A DNA stretch of 64,000 bases from Sporosarcina sp. FSL K6-1522 (lineage in GTDB: Bacteria; Bacillota; Bacilli; Bacillales_A; Planococcaceae), in the NCBI RefSeq assembly GCF_038622445.1, contig NZ_CP152019.1, positions 682,001 through 746,000 of the forward strand, read 5' to 3'. A program made the translations under genes and the position numbers. Shown piece after piece: positions 1 through 9,646 of the stretch. Every line of letters begins with the position of its first letter. The stretch's first letter is position 1. The notes under the pieces were generated by a model, which did no database searches, had not been told where the DNA came from, and saw only the letters and a program-made list of their open reading frames with translations.

Positions 1-48
1 AAATCGTTCAAAATCCGATGAGTACCTGGTAATTTCACTTACTTACAT

Positions 49-435
49 TCACATTCTCTCTAAAACTGCAAAATAATTTCCTTCATTATCCGCAAAATTA
101 AACACTCTGCCAGAAGGCATCGTTACCATGTCTCCTACCGTGACCTGTTTGTCTTTAAAGTCTTGGTATAACGCATCCAAATTATCTGAAAACAGTAGTA
201 AAGAAGGCGTTTGCAGATTTAATTCGGGTTGCATCTTAGCGATAAGCTCCTTATTGTGAAGAATAATCGTTGTTTCCGCATCCTTTGTTGGTGCAATTTC
301 AATCCATCTCATCCCCTGGCCATTGTCTTCTTCCGAAATGACGCTAAATCCTGCTTTTTCTGTCCAAAATTTCACGGTTTCATCCTGATTATTGACATAT
401 AACATAATTTGACCAACTTTTGTAATCATGTTCAT
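49..435 (-). CDS. VOC-superfamily (glyoxalase/bleomycin-resistance fold) protein
   Basis: A 128-residue single-domain protein. It opens with the usual first beta strand of VOC proteins (KVGQIMLYVNNQDETVKFW) and ends with the paired-module strand containing NFADNEGNYFAVLE, where family members keep a metal-binding Glu. Length fits a one-domain VOC protein that dimerises to form its site. The reaction cannot be told from sequence; relatives are lyases, dioxygenases or drug-binding proteins. The start is uncertain between the first ATG and the ATG two codons later; a GGAG/GGGAG run upstream could serve either. The gene stands alone, and 436-598 downstream of the mqo terminator holds only its leader. 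Confidence 0.8.
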   Translation of the reverse strand: MNMITKVGQIMLYVNNQDETVKFWTEKAGFSVISEEDNGQGMRWIEIAPTKDAETTIILHNKELIAKMQPELNLQTPSLLLFSDNLDALYQDFKDKQVTVGDMVTMPSGRVFNFADNEGNYFAVLERM

Positions 436-598
436 CTCTCCCTCTCCGTTGTTTGCTGTACCTATTTGGTATTTATCGTTGCCACTCCACTTTATTTCTA
501 GTCAAGATCCAACAGTAATACTCAATATCTCAGTCTATGTATATCCATTTTAGAACAAACGTTCACAAACCGCAAATATCAGTCAATCATTGATGCAG

Positions 599-638
599 AA
601 AAAGAGTATGCCCGATAAAACAAAGCATACTCTTTTTT
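599..638 (-). terminator. Intrinsic terminator of mqo
   Basis: A 13-bp perfect stem (AAAAAGAGTATGC at 599-611 pairing with 625-637) ends in a T-run on both strands. It lies just past the mqo stop. Confidence 0.85.
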
Positions 639-666
639 ATATTGCAGGAAAATTATTTACTTATCA

Positions 667-2169
667 TTACTTTACGTTCGGTGCATTGTCGTTTAAGCCT
701 AGCACCTCTGCTGTTGAAGCATGAATTTCATCCAGCAACTCAGGATTTTCCATGAGTGACATACCATATGAAGGAATCATCTCTTTAATCTTCGGTTCCC
801 ACTCTCCCACACGCTCTGGGAAACATTTTTTAATGACGTCTAGCATCACGTGAACCGCAGTAGAGGCACCCGGCGAAGCGCCTAACAATGCTGCAATCGA
901 GCCATCCTCAGCCGTAATAACTTCCGTACCAAATTGAAGCGTTCCTTTACCGCCAGCCTCCGTGTCTTTAATCACTTGTACACGTTGACCCGCTACAACA
1001 AAGTCCCAATCCTCCGATTTCGCAGTTGGAATAAATTCACGTAACTCTCCCATCCGTTGTTCTTTCGATAACATCAGTTGTTGGATGAGATACTTTGTCA
1101 ATGACATTTCTTTTGCACCCGCTGCCAACATCGTAAAGACGTTATTCGGTTTGACAGACGTTATTAAATCAAGATTCGAGCCTGTCTTTAAGAACTTCGG
1201 CGAGAAGCCTGCAAATGGTCCAAACAATAAAGACTTTTTATTGTCGATAAATCGTGTATCCAAGTGGGGGACGGACATTGGCGGTGCACCCACTGCCGCT
1301 TTACCGTATACTTTCGCATGATGTTGTGCAACAACTTCAGGATTTTTACAAACCATGAAAATACCACTAACCGGGAAACCACCGATATGCTTACTTTCAG
1401 GAATACCCGTTTTTTGCAGTAGATGCAAACTTCCGCCTCCGCCTCCGATAAAGACAAATTTAGCCGTGTGGCGCTCTACTTCACCACTATCTATATTCTT
1501 CACTTTCAATTCCCATGAACCATCGTTCGTACGTTTAATCGCATCCACACTATGGTTGTATTGCATATCAACATTTTTCGTCTTTAAGTGATTAAACAGC
1601 ATACGCGTCAAAGCACCAAAGTTCACGTCCGTTCCAGTCTCGATTTTCGTTGCTGCGATTGCATCAGTCGCTGGACGGTCTTGCATAATAAGCGGAATCC
1701 ATTCTTTCAGTTTTGCTGCGTCATCAGAAAACTCCATTCCTTTGAATAATGGATTATTTGACATCGCATCAAAACGCTTCTTTAAAAACGCTATATTTTC
1801 TTCTCCTTGTACCATACTCATATGTGGCAATGGCATGATAAAGTCCTCTGGATTGTTAATCAGTTTACTATTTACAAGATACGACCAAAACTGCATGGAA
1901 ACTTGAAACTGCTCATTGATGTTAATTGCTTTACTAATATCTACAGATCCGTCTGGTTTTTCACTCGTGTAGTTTAGCTCACACAATGCAGCATGTCCCG
2001 TTCCCGCATTATTCCATTCGTTAGAGCTTTCTTCACCCGCGTTTGCAAGCTTCTCAAACACTTTAATGTTCCAGTCTGGTACTAATTCTTTCAGCATGGT
2101 TCCCAAAGTCGCGCTCATAATTCCAGCGCCAATTAAGATAACATCTGTTTTCGTTTCTCCGTTGCTCAT
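667..2169 (-). CDS. mqo: Malate:quinone oxidoreductase
   Basis: FAD-dependent, membrane-associated enzyme that oxidises malate to oxaloacetate and passes electrons to quinone, linking the TCA cycle to the respiratory chain. The N-terminus has the dinucleotide-binding fingerprint [18 protein letters not shown], followed by [20 protein letters not shown], a signature of the Mqo family. About 500 residues is the normal length. I place the start at the ATG of MSNGETK rather than the ATG three codons upstream, because AAGGA lies about 8 bases before the former and directly abuts the latter. It is a single gene with its own terminator. The leader carries a 29-bp-period duplication (see the repeat at 2169-2221). 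Confidence 0.95.
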   Translation of the reverse strand: MSNGETKTDVILIGAGIMSATLGTMLKELVPDWNIKVFEKLANAGEESSNEWNNAGTGHAALCELNYTSEKPDGSVDISKAININEQFQVSMQFWSYLVNSKLINNPEDFIMPLPHMSMVQGEENIAFLKKRFDAMSNNPLFKGMEFSDDAAKLKEWIPLIMQDRPATDAIAATKIETGTDVNFGALTRMLFNHLKTKNVDMQYNHSVDAIKRTNDGSWELKVKNIDSGEVERHTAKFVFIGGGGGSLHLLQKTGIPESKHIGGFPVSGIFMVCKNPEVVAQHHAKVYGKAAVGAPPMSVPHLDTRFIDNKKSLLFGPFAGFSPKFLKTGSNLDLITSVKPNNVFTMLAAGAKEMSLTKYLIQQLMLSKEQRMGELREFIPTAKSEDWDFVVAGQRVQVIKDTEAGGKGTLQFGTEVITAEDGSIAALLGASPGASTAVHVMLDVIKKCFPERVGEWEPKIKEMIPSYGMSLMENPELLDEIHASTAEVLGLNDNAPNVK

Positions 2170-2221
2170 TTTTACCATCCTTATACTCTAAGTTTTATTT
2201 TTACTATCCTTATACTATAAG
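2169..2221. repeat. Imperfect tandem duplication of the mqo leader
   Basis: Positions 2169-2192 and 2198-2221 are 24-bp copies with two mismatches, 29 bp apart. Each contains the AAGGAT ribosome-binding segment and a copy of (or near match to) the start context of mqo. Confidence 0.8.
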
Positions 2222-2547
2222 CTTCACAGAAAGCGTGTAGGCTCCTGCACAGGCGTCACAACAAGCCAAGGTACGACATAGTCACACACCTTATATATAT
2301 CAATTATAAACCTATCGTATTTATTAGCTAGTGAAAAGTTAGAATTTCCTCTACAATGTCCTGGAAATAGACAGAAACTCAAGTGTTATACCAAATTTCG
2401 GTAACCCATTACTTCCAGCATGCTTCCTCCTATTAGAACTATATGGTAATACTGGCAGAATACTATGAATATGCAACAGACTTATCTATTCTTATCTACT
2501 AGAGAAGTCCGTATGCTTATTCAGACAATTAAGGAGGAATAAATCAT
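2222..2547. other. Intergenic region between divergent mqo and a secreted-protein gene
   Basis: About 325 bases without a credible ORF. It must hold the promoters of both divergent genes, but I cannot assign convincing -35/-10 pairs. I see no RNA gene, riboswitch or mobile element in it. Confidence 0.5.
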
Positions 2548-3348
2548 ATGAAAAAACGGATCGTAACCACTGCTTTTTTATTGATATTCGGATTTGCCTA
2601 TCAGCATGATGTCCAGGCAAAGGTTATTTGGGATAAAAGTGAGATAGTAGAACGGCAGTCTGGTAAAATGAGTTTTATTAAGGATGTTAAAATCTATAAA
2701 CCTATGGCAGATGGTACCTTCACATCTATGATTGCTAAAAAGAATAACTTTTTCCGCGTGTATGATATCGAAAAATATAATGGTAAAGTATATTACTGGA
2801 TGAGTTCTGGTTACCGTGTAGAAGCAACCAATTTAGTGAATTTTAAAGCTGTTCCAATGGAAATACGAGCAGCTTTCTTTGATAATCCTGGCTATGTTAT
2901 AGCTAATCACGCTGGATTCCAATTTCCAAATGAATTTCCGGGAAGTTACTTTAGCTATGGCTCACAAATTCAAATACGGACTTCTGCAAATCCATCAGGG
3001 TATGACCACCAGTTGGTATCCTTTGATAAAGAATACTTAGTCGTTTCTAGACAATCACGACAAGGTGAAATACAAATATCCGAACAAGGTCGTATCCACG
3101 GTTCGGATATAAAAGTTGTTTCGCAACAAAAGTTTCGTGAAGGCATCTATGCATTAAAGTCCGATGTCGTTTTACGCCATTCACCTCTTTCTAATGCAAC
3201 GACAAATACTAACTTAAAAGCAAACGCTCAAGTTAGTGTTCCGACTGGAACATTGATCGTCAACGGCTATGTTTATGCCTATTTTGAAAGTGTAAGCAAC
3301 TATGGTTATGTACCTGTTAGTTACTTAACGACGACAAACAATTACTAA
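2548..3348 (+). CDS. Secreted protein of unknown function
   Basis: 266 residues with a classical Sec signal peptide (MKKRIVTTAFLLIFGFAYQH, probable cleavage after VQA near residue 24) and no other membrane segment, so it is predicted to be secreted or wall-associated. The C-terminal 70 residues (LKSDVVLRHSPLSNATT onward, ending YGYVPVSYL) look like a bacterial SH3-type repeat, a fold often used to bind cell wall. The middle part is rich in Tyr, Phe and Ser and not recognised. A perfect AAGGAGG sits 8-9 bases before the ATG. It is monocistronic, bounded by its own strong terminator, and is one of the few plus-strand genes here, so it is transcribed against the fork. Function not assigned. Confidence 0.8.
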   Translation: MKKRIVTTAFLLIFGFAYQHDVQAKVIWDKSEIVERQSGKMSFIKDVKIYKPMADGTFTSMIAKKNNFFRVYDIEKYNGKVYYWMSSGYRVEATNLVNFKAVPMEIRAAFFDNPGYVIANHAGFQFPNEFPGSYFSYGSQIQIRTSANPSGYDHQLVSFDKEYLVVSRQSRQGEIQISEQGRIHGSDIKVVSQQKFREGIYALKSDVVLRHSPLSNATTNTNLKANAQVSVPTGTLIVNGYVYAYFESVSNYGYVPVSYLTTTNNY

Positions 3349-3357
3349 ATACAAAGG

Positions 3358-3397
3358 AAAGACCGAGATGTGAGTACCATTCATCTCGGTCTTTTTT
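3358..3397 (+). terminator. Intrinsic terminator
   Basis: A 13-bp perfect stem (AAAGACCGAGATG with its complement at 3382-3394) is followed by TTTTTT, immediately after the secreted-protein gene. Confidence 0.9.
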
Positions 3398-3435
3398 GGC
3401 TGCTTTTACCCCCATCAATAAAAATATAACGACAC

Positions 3436-4053
3436 TTATTTTAAAATCCCTATAAAATGCTTTAAAATCCTAGCGGTTAATCCCCAAATCGTGTACTGCT
3501 CATAATCATAAAACCATTCTTCCATTGAACGATTTCGCCATTGATACTGAGCACCGTTCATGATTTTCTCAAAAGGAAAATCCGATGAAGGCGTTGGCTC
3601 GACAGATACTCGGTGCATATAAGGCTCGTAATTCAATAACCAGTTAACAGGTACTGTAAATACCTCTTCTACTTCGGCTTTGTTATAGGAATGAATGATT
3701 TGATCATAATCGATGGCTGCAACAAATGGATAGACTACAAATGAAGGAGAGGCCACATAGGGACTTAACGGTCGGACCAGCGTAACCGTCTTCGGGTCGA
3801 CACCTAATTCTTCGTGAGTTTCTCTTAACGCGGCAGCCAATGGAGTTGCATCTGTGGAATCAATTCGACCACCAGGAAAACTAATATCACCCGGCTGTTT
3901 TCTCATCGTGAATGCACGTACTTCGAAAAGAATATGCCATTCTCCCTCCACTTGCACTAATGGAATCAAAACAGCCGAACGAAAAGCTGTGTCCTCTCCT
4001 ATAAATAAGGTTTGATTTTCATTTAACCGATCCTTCAGCTTATCTAGGAACAC
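3436..4053 (-). CDS. Nudix hydrolase, CoA pyrophosphatase type
   Basis: Predicted to cleave CoA or related nucleoside diphosphates. It combines the CoA-subfamily lead motif (VRAFTMRKQPGDISFPGG, residues about 53-70) with a Nudix box GGRIDSTDATPLAAALRETH followed by EELGV, where the Glu residues bind Mg2+. Around 205 residues matches NudL/YeaB-like enzymes. The start is taken as the GTG of VFLDKLKDRL because AGGGGGAG lies 4-5 bases upstream; a GTG five codons earlier has no ribosome-binding site. It lies downstream of the sensor kinase but beyond a strong terminator, so is probably separately expressed. Confidence 0.85.
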   Translation of the reverse strand: MFLDKLKDRLNENQTLFIGEDTAFRSAVLIPLVQVEGEWHILFEVRAFTMRKQPGDISFPGGRIDSTDATPLAAALRETHEELGVDPKTVTLVRPLSPYVASPSFVVYPFVAAIDYDQIIHSYNKAEVEEVFTVPVNWLLNYEPYMHRVSVEPTPSSDFPFEKIMNGAQYQWRNRSMEEWFYDYEQYTIWGLTARILKHFIGILK

Positions 4054-4220
4054 GGAACTCCCCCTCACTTTAATGTTTATAGTAGTTTAATCGTATCATT
4101 AATGGATGAATGGATAAAGAATGCCACGTTTTAGACTTTATTCAATGAACCAAGTTTATTTTAGCCCCCCATAGAAGTAACAGCCTGATTTATAACTTAA
4201 TCAGGCTGTTTCGTACAATG

Positions 4221-4251
4221 CAAAAAAAATAGGATACTTACATATCCTATT
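4221..4251 (-). terminator. Intrinsic terminator of the two-component operon
   Basis: On the minus strand AATAGGATA pairs with TATCCTATT and is followed by eight T residues, just after the kinase stop. A second hairpin without a T-run lies at about 4178-4210. Confidence 0.85.
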
Positions 4252-4262
4252 CCTTTGCTACA

Positions 4263-6317
4263 TTATTCAGTTGGAAATTTCGGTAGGTAAATCATCGCCT
4301 TAAATAAATCACCATCTACTTGAACTAAAAACTTTCCTCGCTGGATATGAATAAGGCTTTCGGCAATCGACAACCCTAATCCGCTTCCCTGACTTGCTCT
4401 GGATTCATCGCCTCGTGTAAAGCGTTCCATTAGCTCATCGGCTGAAATGTTTAATTCATATGCCGAAATATTTTTAAATGTCACGCGTATTTCATTCTCT
4501 ACATCTTCAACATCAATATAGACCCTTGATGCAGGTTGTGCGTATTTAAAAATATTGGAGAATAAGTTTTCGATAGAGCGCCATAGCAGTTTGCCATCAG
4601 CCTTCACATATACCTTTTCTGTTGGATGGGCTAACTTAACATCTAATGCTGACGCTTCAATTTGTTCATCCATTTCTCCGATTCCTTGTGTTAGTAAAGA
4701 TACGATGTCAATCCGCCCTAACTGAACAGGCATACTTCCACTTGACGCTTTGGCTGCTTCAAATAAATCATCCGTTAAGTGCTTGAGTCTTTTTGATTTT
4801 TGATCTAACACATCTATATATTCAGCAATTTTTTCAGGGTCATTTTCGATTTTCAACAAATCGACAAACGTAATAATAGACGTTAAAGGCGTTCGAATAT
4901 CATGTGAAACATTCGTAATGAGCTCTGTTTTTAAACGCTCACTCTTAATTTCACTATCTACAGATTTATTTAACCCCTCAGTAATACGGTTAATGTTCCC
5001 CGCAAGTCGGCTAAACTCCCCTTTTCCATCTATTTCAATACGATGATGAAGGTCGCCATTCTGAATGTACTCTACGCCTTCTTTAATGCGGTTAAACGAC
5101 TTCACCTTTTTCAGTGCAAACCAAGCAGCTAGGGCCATCGTAATCGGAAATATAAAAAAGGTTGCTGCAACTACGATTGGATATCCAATGACAAACAGCA
5201 CGGTTTTTACAGCTAGACTGCCACTATCAAATACATGTTTTATCGCCAAAAAGACCTTTTTTAGCATTTGATAGATGAGTGTATGCGAAAGGATTGTTCT
5301 ATTTTTAATATGCTTGACGAGTGATAAAATCAGCAGTAAAGCAATGATAAAAATAGGTACTGTGAGAAGCAGATAGATATCTCGAAACACTTCAACAATC
5401 AGTACAAACCACATCGACATTAAACAACCAACAATCACTATATTCAGGTCATTATAAAGCTTGTCAATAACATGAGTATGAATGTTTTCATCTTTAAACG
5501 ATGTTCTTCCAATCACAATCATTAAATATATAAACGATACAATAAATCCTATTAAAAAGGCGATAGATTCATTCAGAAACTTTTGAACCTTTACTTTATC
5601 TGCTTCCCATTCTTGTATTTTTTGCTGTAGAAAAGAATCTGTATATGCTACATACATAACATCCGTTTGTGGATTCAGTGTATCAACTTTATACGTAAAA
5701 AAGTCATAGTAGGAACTTTCCACCACTCTATTTGGGTACACTTTTTGTTGATAATCCCCAAATAACGCATAGGCGTCATATGATTCAAATTGCTCTTTCT
5801 TATTCAGTTCACTATTGGAAAATACATGCTCACCATCGCTCGCGTAATAGACGATACCTTCATACGTTTTCAGTGTATCGACTAACTGATAAAATTCCTT
5901 CACTTGCATTTGTATACGTTCTTCTTTTTTTCGCTTGATGTCATCTGCATATACTTCTTTGAAAATACGCTTATTGTCCGCTTCAGGTAAGTTATGGTCA
6001 TACTCCTCCAAACTATAAAATTTATCGTAGTATAATTCATTTTCAATTTCTCGGCTGTCTTCTTTCGTCAGTGCCTTACCACTTAAAATATTGGCTTCAC
6101 TTTTATAGTTTCCGACTAATTCCGTTAAGGTGTTATATATGCCGTAACTTTCCTCCGCGAACGCTTGGCTTTCAAAATAATTATCTGCATTTACATTACT
6201 GAGATAGACTCTATCATATTCCAAATCAACCAATGCTTTCGCTATTCCCGTTAAACAAACAATCGCAATTAAAAACATAACCATCTTCGTAATGCGTGCG
6301 TGACTAATATTTTTCAA
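4263..6317 (-). CDS. Membrane sensor histidine kinase, VanS-like
   Basis: About 684 residues. One N-terminal membrane helix, a large extracytoplasmic domain (roughly residues 30-245), then four or more further membrane helices (about 250-400), a HAMP-like linker (VEYIQNGDLHHRIEI), a dimerisation/phosphoacceptor domain with His near 472 (NVSHDIRTPLTS), and an ATPase domain with an N-box (NLFSNIFKYA) and GSGLGLS G2 box. The usual D-x-G-x-G box is replaced by FKNISAYELNIS. The likely start is TTG (LKNISHARI), overlapping the regulator stop by 14 bases, with GGGGAG about 11 bases upstream; other upstream starts lack spacing. Translationally coupled to the response regulator gene. The signal is unknown; the large multi-helix sensor suggests envelope sensing. 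Confidence 0.85.
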   Translation of the reverse strand: MKNISHARITKMVMFLIAIVCLTGIAKALVDLEYDRVYLSNVNADNYFESQAFAEESYGIYNTLTELVGNYKSEANILSGKALTKEDSREIENELYYDKFYSLEEYDHNLPEADNKRIFKEVYADDIKRKKEERIQMQVKEFYQLVDTLKTYEGIVYYASDGEHVFSNSELNKKEQFESYDAYALFGDYQQKVYPNRVVESSYYDFFTYKVDTLNPQTDVMYVAYTDSFLQQKIQEWEADKVKVQKFLNESIAFLIGFIVSFIYLMIVIGRTSFKDENIHTHVIDKLYNDLNIVIVGCLMSMWFVLIVEVFRDIYLLLTVPIFIIALLLILSLVKHIKNRTILSHTLIYQMLKKVFLAIKHVFDSGSLAVKTVLFVIGYPIVVAATFFIFPITMALAAWFALKKVKSFNRIKEGVEYIQNGDLHHRIEIDGKGEFSRLAGNINRITEGLNKSVDSEIKSERLKTELITNVSHDIRTPLTSIITFVDLLKIENDPEKIAEYIDVLDQKSKRLKHLTDDLFEAAKASSGSMPVQLGRIDIVSLLTQGIGEMDEQIEASALDVKLAHPTEKVYVKADGKLLWRSIENLFSNIFKYAQPASRVYIDVEDVENEIRVTFKNISAYELNISADELMERFTRGDESRASQGSGLGLSIAESLIHIQRGKFLVQVDGDLFKAMIYLPKFPTE

Positions 6318-6990
6318 CTTTATATCCAACTCCCCATACAACTTTTAAATACTTCGGCTCTTTTGGATTAATTTCAATTTTTTCTCGAATCTTTCGAATA
6401 TGAACTGCCACTGTATTTTCTGGATTGACGGCCCTTTCATTCCATACCTTTTCATAAATCTCTTCAATTGTGAATACTCTCCCAGCATTTGCGGTGAGAA
6501 GCTTTACAATTTTATATTGCACTGGTGTCAAATGAACCTCTTCTTTGTCCACCGTAATGATTTTCCGTTCATCATCAATCATGAGTCCGCCCGATTGAAA
6601 TACATGACTACTTACCTCAAGGCTGCCAAATGTCGTATACCTTCGTAGCTGCGATTTCACTCTGGCCATCAGTTCTAACGGATTAAACGGCTTCGCCATA
6701 TAATCATCTGCTCCGATATTTAATCCGAGTATTTTGTCATGGTCCTCCGACTTCGCAGAAAGCATAATTAACGGAATCATATTTTCTTGCCGAATCTTCA
6801 TCGTCGCCGTAATCCCATCCATTTTTGGCATCATAATATCCATAATAATGAGGTGAATCACGTGGTCTCGAATAACATCGATTGCCTCTAGCCCATTGTA
6901 AGCTTTGAATACTTGATATCCCTCATTTTCCAAATAAATGCTAATCGCTCTTACAATTTCTTTATCATCATCACAAATCAGAATGTTCAA
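6304..6990 (-). CDS. OmpR/VanR-type response regulator
   Basis: 228 residues: receiver domain (acidic DDD at residues 7-9, phosphoacceptor Asp51 in IIMDIMMPKMDG, conserved Lys in DDYMAKPFNP) followed by a winged-helix DNA-binding domain ending EPKYLKVVWGVGYKVE. It is the first gene of an operon with the histidine kinase, whose start overlaps its end. The roughly 80 bases upstream contain several TTAAGA/TTAATG-like repeats that could be its own binding sites (inference). The regulon is not recognisable from context; the next gene is a Nudix hydrolase beyond a terminator. Confidence 0.92.
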   Translation of the reverse strand: MNILICDDDKEIVRAISIYLENEGYQVFKAYNGLEAIDVIRDHVIHLIIMDIMMPKMDGITATMKIRQENMIPLIMLSAKSEDHDKILGLNIGADDYMAKPFNPLELMARVKSQLRRYTTFGSLEVSSHVFQSGGLMIDDERKIITVDKEEVHLTPVQYKIVKLLTANAGRVFTIEEIYEKVWNERAVNPENTVAVHIRKIREKIEINPKEPKYLKVVWGVGYKVEKY

Positions 6991-7134
6991 CTACAGTCAT
7001 TCCTCCATCTCTTTAAGCCCATATGATCACCCCTATAGAATGCTTATAAGGATATGATACTCATTAAATCTTAACAAACACACACACCAATTCTTAATGT
7101 TTTCTTAGTGTTTTTTCGAAACAAATGTGATTAT

Positions 7135-7171
7135 ATCAAAAAACCGATTTTCTGTTTGCTCAGAAAATCGG
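7135..7171 (-). terminator. Intrinsic terminator of the chemoreceptor gene
   Basis: An 11-bp stem (CCGATTTTCTG, 7144-7154 with 7161-7171) runs into TTTTTTGAT on the minus strand. Confidence 0.9.
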
Positions 7172-7204
7172 CTTTCGTTTTGTATTCAAAAAAAAATTAT
7201 CCTT

Positions 7205-9257
7205 TTACAACTTAAATTGCTGGATGGCTGCCTCTAATTCACTTGACATCCTAGCTAACTCTTGAGAAACCGATGAAACCTCTTCCATGGAAGCACTCAT
7301 TTCTTCGGAGGATGCTGCAACGTTTTGGGAATAATTATTTACCTCGATACTCGTTTTTGAAACTTCCTCTATGTGAACCACAACTTCTGCAATATGATCT
7401 TTCATATTTTCCATTGCTCGGCTAGCTTCGGATATTTTTGTTGTACCAGCGAGAATGGAATCCATAATTTCGCCAAATGCTTTTCCGCTTTCGTTCGCTA
7501 GTTTCATTCCCTCTTTAGCCGAACTTACGCCTAGATTTACAAGTTCCATTGAATCTTCAATGCCATCATTAATATCATGAATAATCTCATTGATTTGCAA
7601 TGCTGAGTTGCTGGATTGCTCTGCAAGCTTTCGAACTTCATCTGCCACTACTGCGAATCCTTTTCCATGTTCGCCAGCTCTTGCAGCTTCAATTGCAGCA
7701 TTTAAAGCCAATAAATTCGTTTGCTCTGAAATAGACTGTATCATCATGCTAATTTGTCTAATTTCATTGGACTTTTCATTTAACATGCTAATTTTCTCGG
7801 CGGAAGAGCTCACATTTTTATCAATTTCACTCATCTGACTTACAGTCTGTTCGACGACTGCACTACCTTGTTTGGCAGTTTCCGTTGAATAATGGATGGA
7901 ATCTTTTACGTTGCCCATACTCACAGTCACATCATCAACATGATTAAACACTTCATTGATAATACCTACAGCGTTTTTCATAGCAGCATCCTGGTCATCC
8001 GCTCCGGTAGCAACCAATTGGATTGACTCAGATATTTCGTTGGAGGCTGTTTGATTTTCAATCGAAGACGCTGCCAGCTCCTCAGATGTCGCAGATAATT
8101 GTTGAGATTCATGCGCAATTTTTTGCATTGTTTCTTTTAAACTATTAGACATCGTATTGAAATTCTCGCCCATATCTCCAATTTCATCGTTCACCTTTAC
8201 AGTGACTTGTTGAGTCAAATCACCATTTGACATGGCTAATGACAAATCACTAATACTTTTAATACTCTTTGTTATACGTAAACTCATAATAATAGACGCG
8301 ATTACAGCAAGAATCGCGAAAACCCCACCTATGAGGAAAAGCATTGAGCGTATGAAAGTCGCCGTACTTAAAATTTCGTCCTTCTTGATGACAGCAATAT
8401 ACTTCCAACCGTCAATTTCTGAAGAGATTGTGTTCAATACATAGTCTTCTCCATCTAATTTAGTTTCAAATATGCCGTCTTCGACGAAGTCTTCTAACGA
8501 AGAAATGTTTAGTGTGGCAATTGGTTGGAAGTTCAATTCAGGATTTTTTGGATGTGCAAGGATTGTTCCATCTTCTTGTGCAAGTATGACATAACCATTT
8601 TTCCCAATACTGATATTCTTAATAATATCTGTTAAGCCATCCAAACTTACATCCAAACCCATTACACCTATTTGCTTGCCATCCTTTTCAATCGACACGA
8701 CATTACTGACGATAATTCCCTCTATACCAGTTGCCTCATAAGCACTTGTTAGTTTTACTTCCCCTGGCTCTTCAATAGCCGTTGGTGTACCAAGGACGAT
8801 CTCTAGCATCGAAACCAGCTGGCACAGGTCCCTCTGGATATTGAATATAACCTCCATCCGCTGTACCCATATAAATATAAGGAGCTTTCGGATGACTATC
8901 ACTAAAACGAGTAAATACATCAAAAATGGCTTTCTCTTTATCCCCGTTCTTTGAAGGAGTCATATCAATTGAGCCTTCTCCCGCTATATCTTTATAGGAA
9001 GTAATCGTTGAATCAGCATTTAGAACGGAAGGATCATTCGCCAATAAATTCACATTTTCCCTAATTGTTTCAAAGTATAGGGAAATTCCATTGTCCACCT
9101 GTTTAATTTCTCTCTCGCTGAAATTGATATAATCCTCCTCGGTTTTTTGGCTCACTGTTTCATTGACTAAAATACCAATAAAAACTATCGGTACTAATGA
9201 TAGTAATAAAGAGAATACTAATAATTTCGCTTTGAACGAAAACCTTTTCTTATTCAT
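7205..9257 (-). pseudogene. Methyl-accepting chemotaxis protein, frameshifted
   Basis: A chemoreceptor split into two frames. The first part (9257 to the stop at 8772) has a membrane anchor (AKLLVFSLLLSLVPIVFIGI) and the first half of a dCache sensor ending [11 protein letters not shown] then stop. The second frame resumes with [18 protein letters not shown], the normal continuation of the same domain, then a second membrane helix (about 8270-8340), HAMP, and the signalling hairpin tip with [20 protein letters not shown]. Removing one base from GCCGTTGGTG at 8779-8788 would restore one frame of about 680 residues. So this is a one-base insertion or sequence error; no slippery homopolymer is present. 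Start at ATG 9257, with AAAGGA 8 bases upstream. It sits under a c-di-GMP riboswitch. Confidence 0.9.
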
Positions 9258-9317
9258 TTTCACAATCCTTTCTAACTATGTCTTTTCGCCAAATTTATCC
9301 AGGTGTTTTTAAACACA

Positions 9318-9351
9318 CAAAAAGACTATTCTATTTAATATAGAATAGCCA
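9318..9351 (-). terminator. Terminator hairpin in the riboswitch expression platform
   Basis: Minus-strand stem GGCTATTCTAT / ATAGAATAGTC with a short loop, then TTTTTGTG. It lies about 30 bases after the c-di-GMP aptamer and before the chemoreceptor start, so it likely forms the regulated transcription stop. Confidence 0.8.
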
Positions 9352-9381
9352 AAGGATTTATATATAGTAATCCATAAATTT

Positions 9382-9482
9382 GGTAACCAGGCGATCATTG
9401 TTTAGATTGCAGGACTTTTGAATAACCCCTAAACTTTAGACCCTAGGCTTTGCGTCCTACCCTTTCGGAACAGTTTGCCTTT
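9382..9482 (-). ncRNA. c-di-GMP-I (GEMM) riboswitch aptamer
   Basis: Read on the minus strand the element shows the GEMM-I landmarks in order: AGGCAAAC, then CGAAAGG (tetraloop arm), then GGACGCAAAGCC, then GGGTCTAAAG, and finally GATCGCCTGGTTACC at the 3' end (tetraloop-receptor side and P1 closing strand). GEMM-I RNAs bind cyclic di-GMP and control motility, chemotaxis and surface genes. Here it sits 130-230 bases upstream of a chemoreceptor gene, with a terminator in between, implying transcription attenuation. Whether c-di-GMP turns the gene on or off cannot be read safely. Confidence 0.93.
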
Positions 9483-9646
9483 AACTTCTATAATTTTGTT
9501 TAAAATTACCTCACTTATAATCTCACGTAACTCCATAAATTTCAAGTCTTTTTGACTAGTATAGTATTCAAATCTATGATAAATGAATCATTGAATATAT
9601 AACTACTTAAAGCATCTTCAAAACTACATGATTCCTTCCCTGTTTC

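Noticed and set aside
4178..4210. Hairpin ACAGCCTGATT / AATCAGGCTGT after the kinase gene
   Set aside because: No T-run on the minus strand, and a better terminator lies at 4221-4251.
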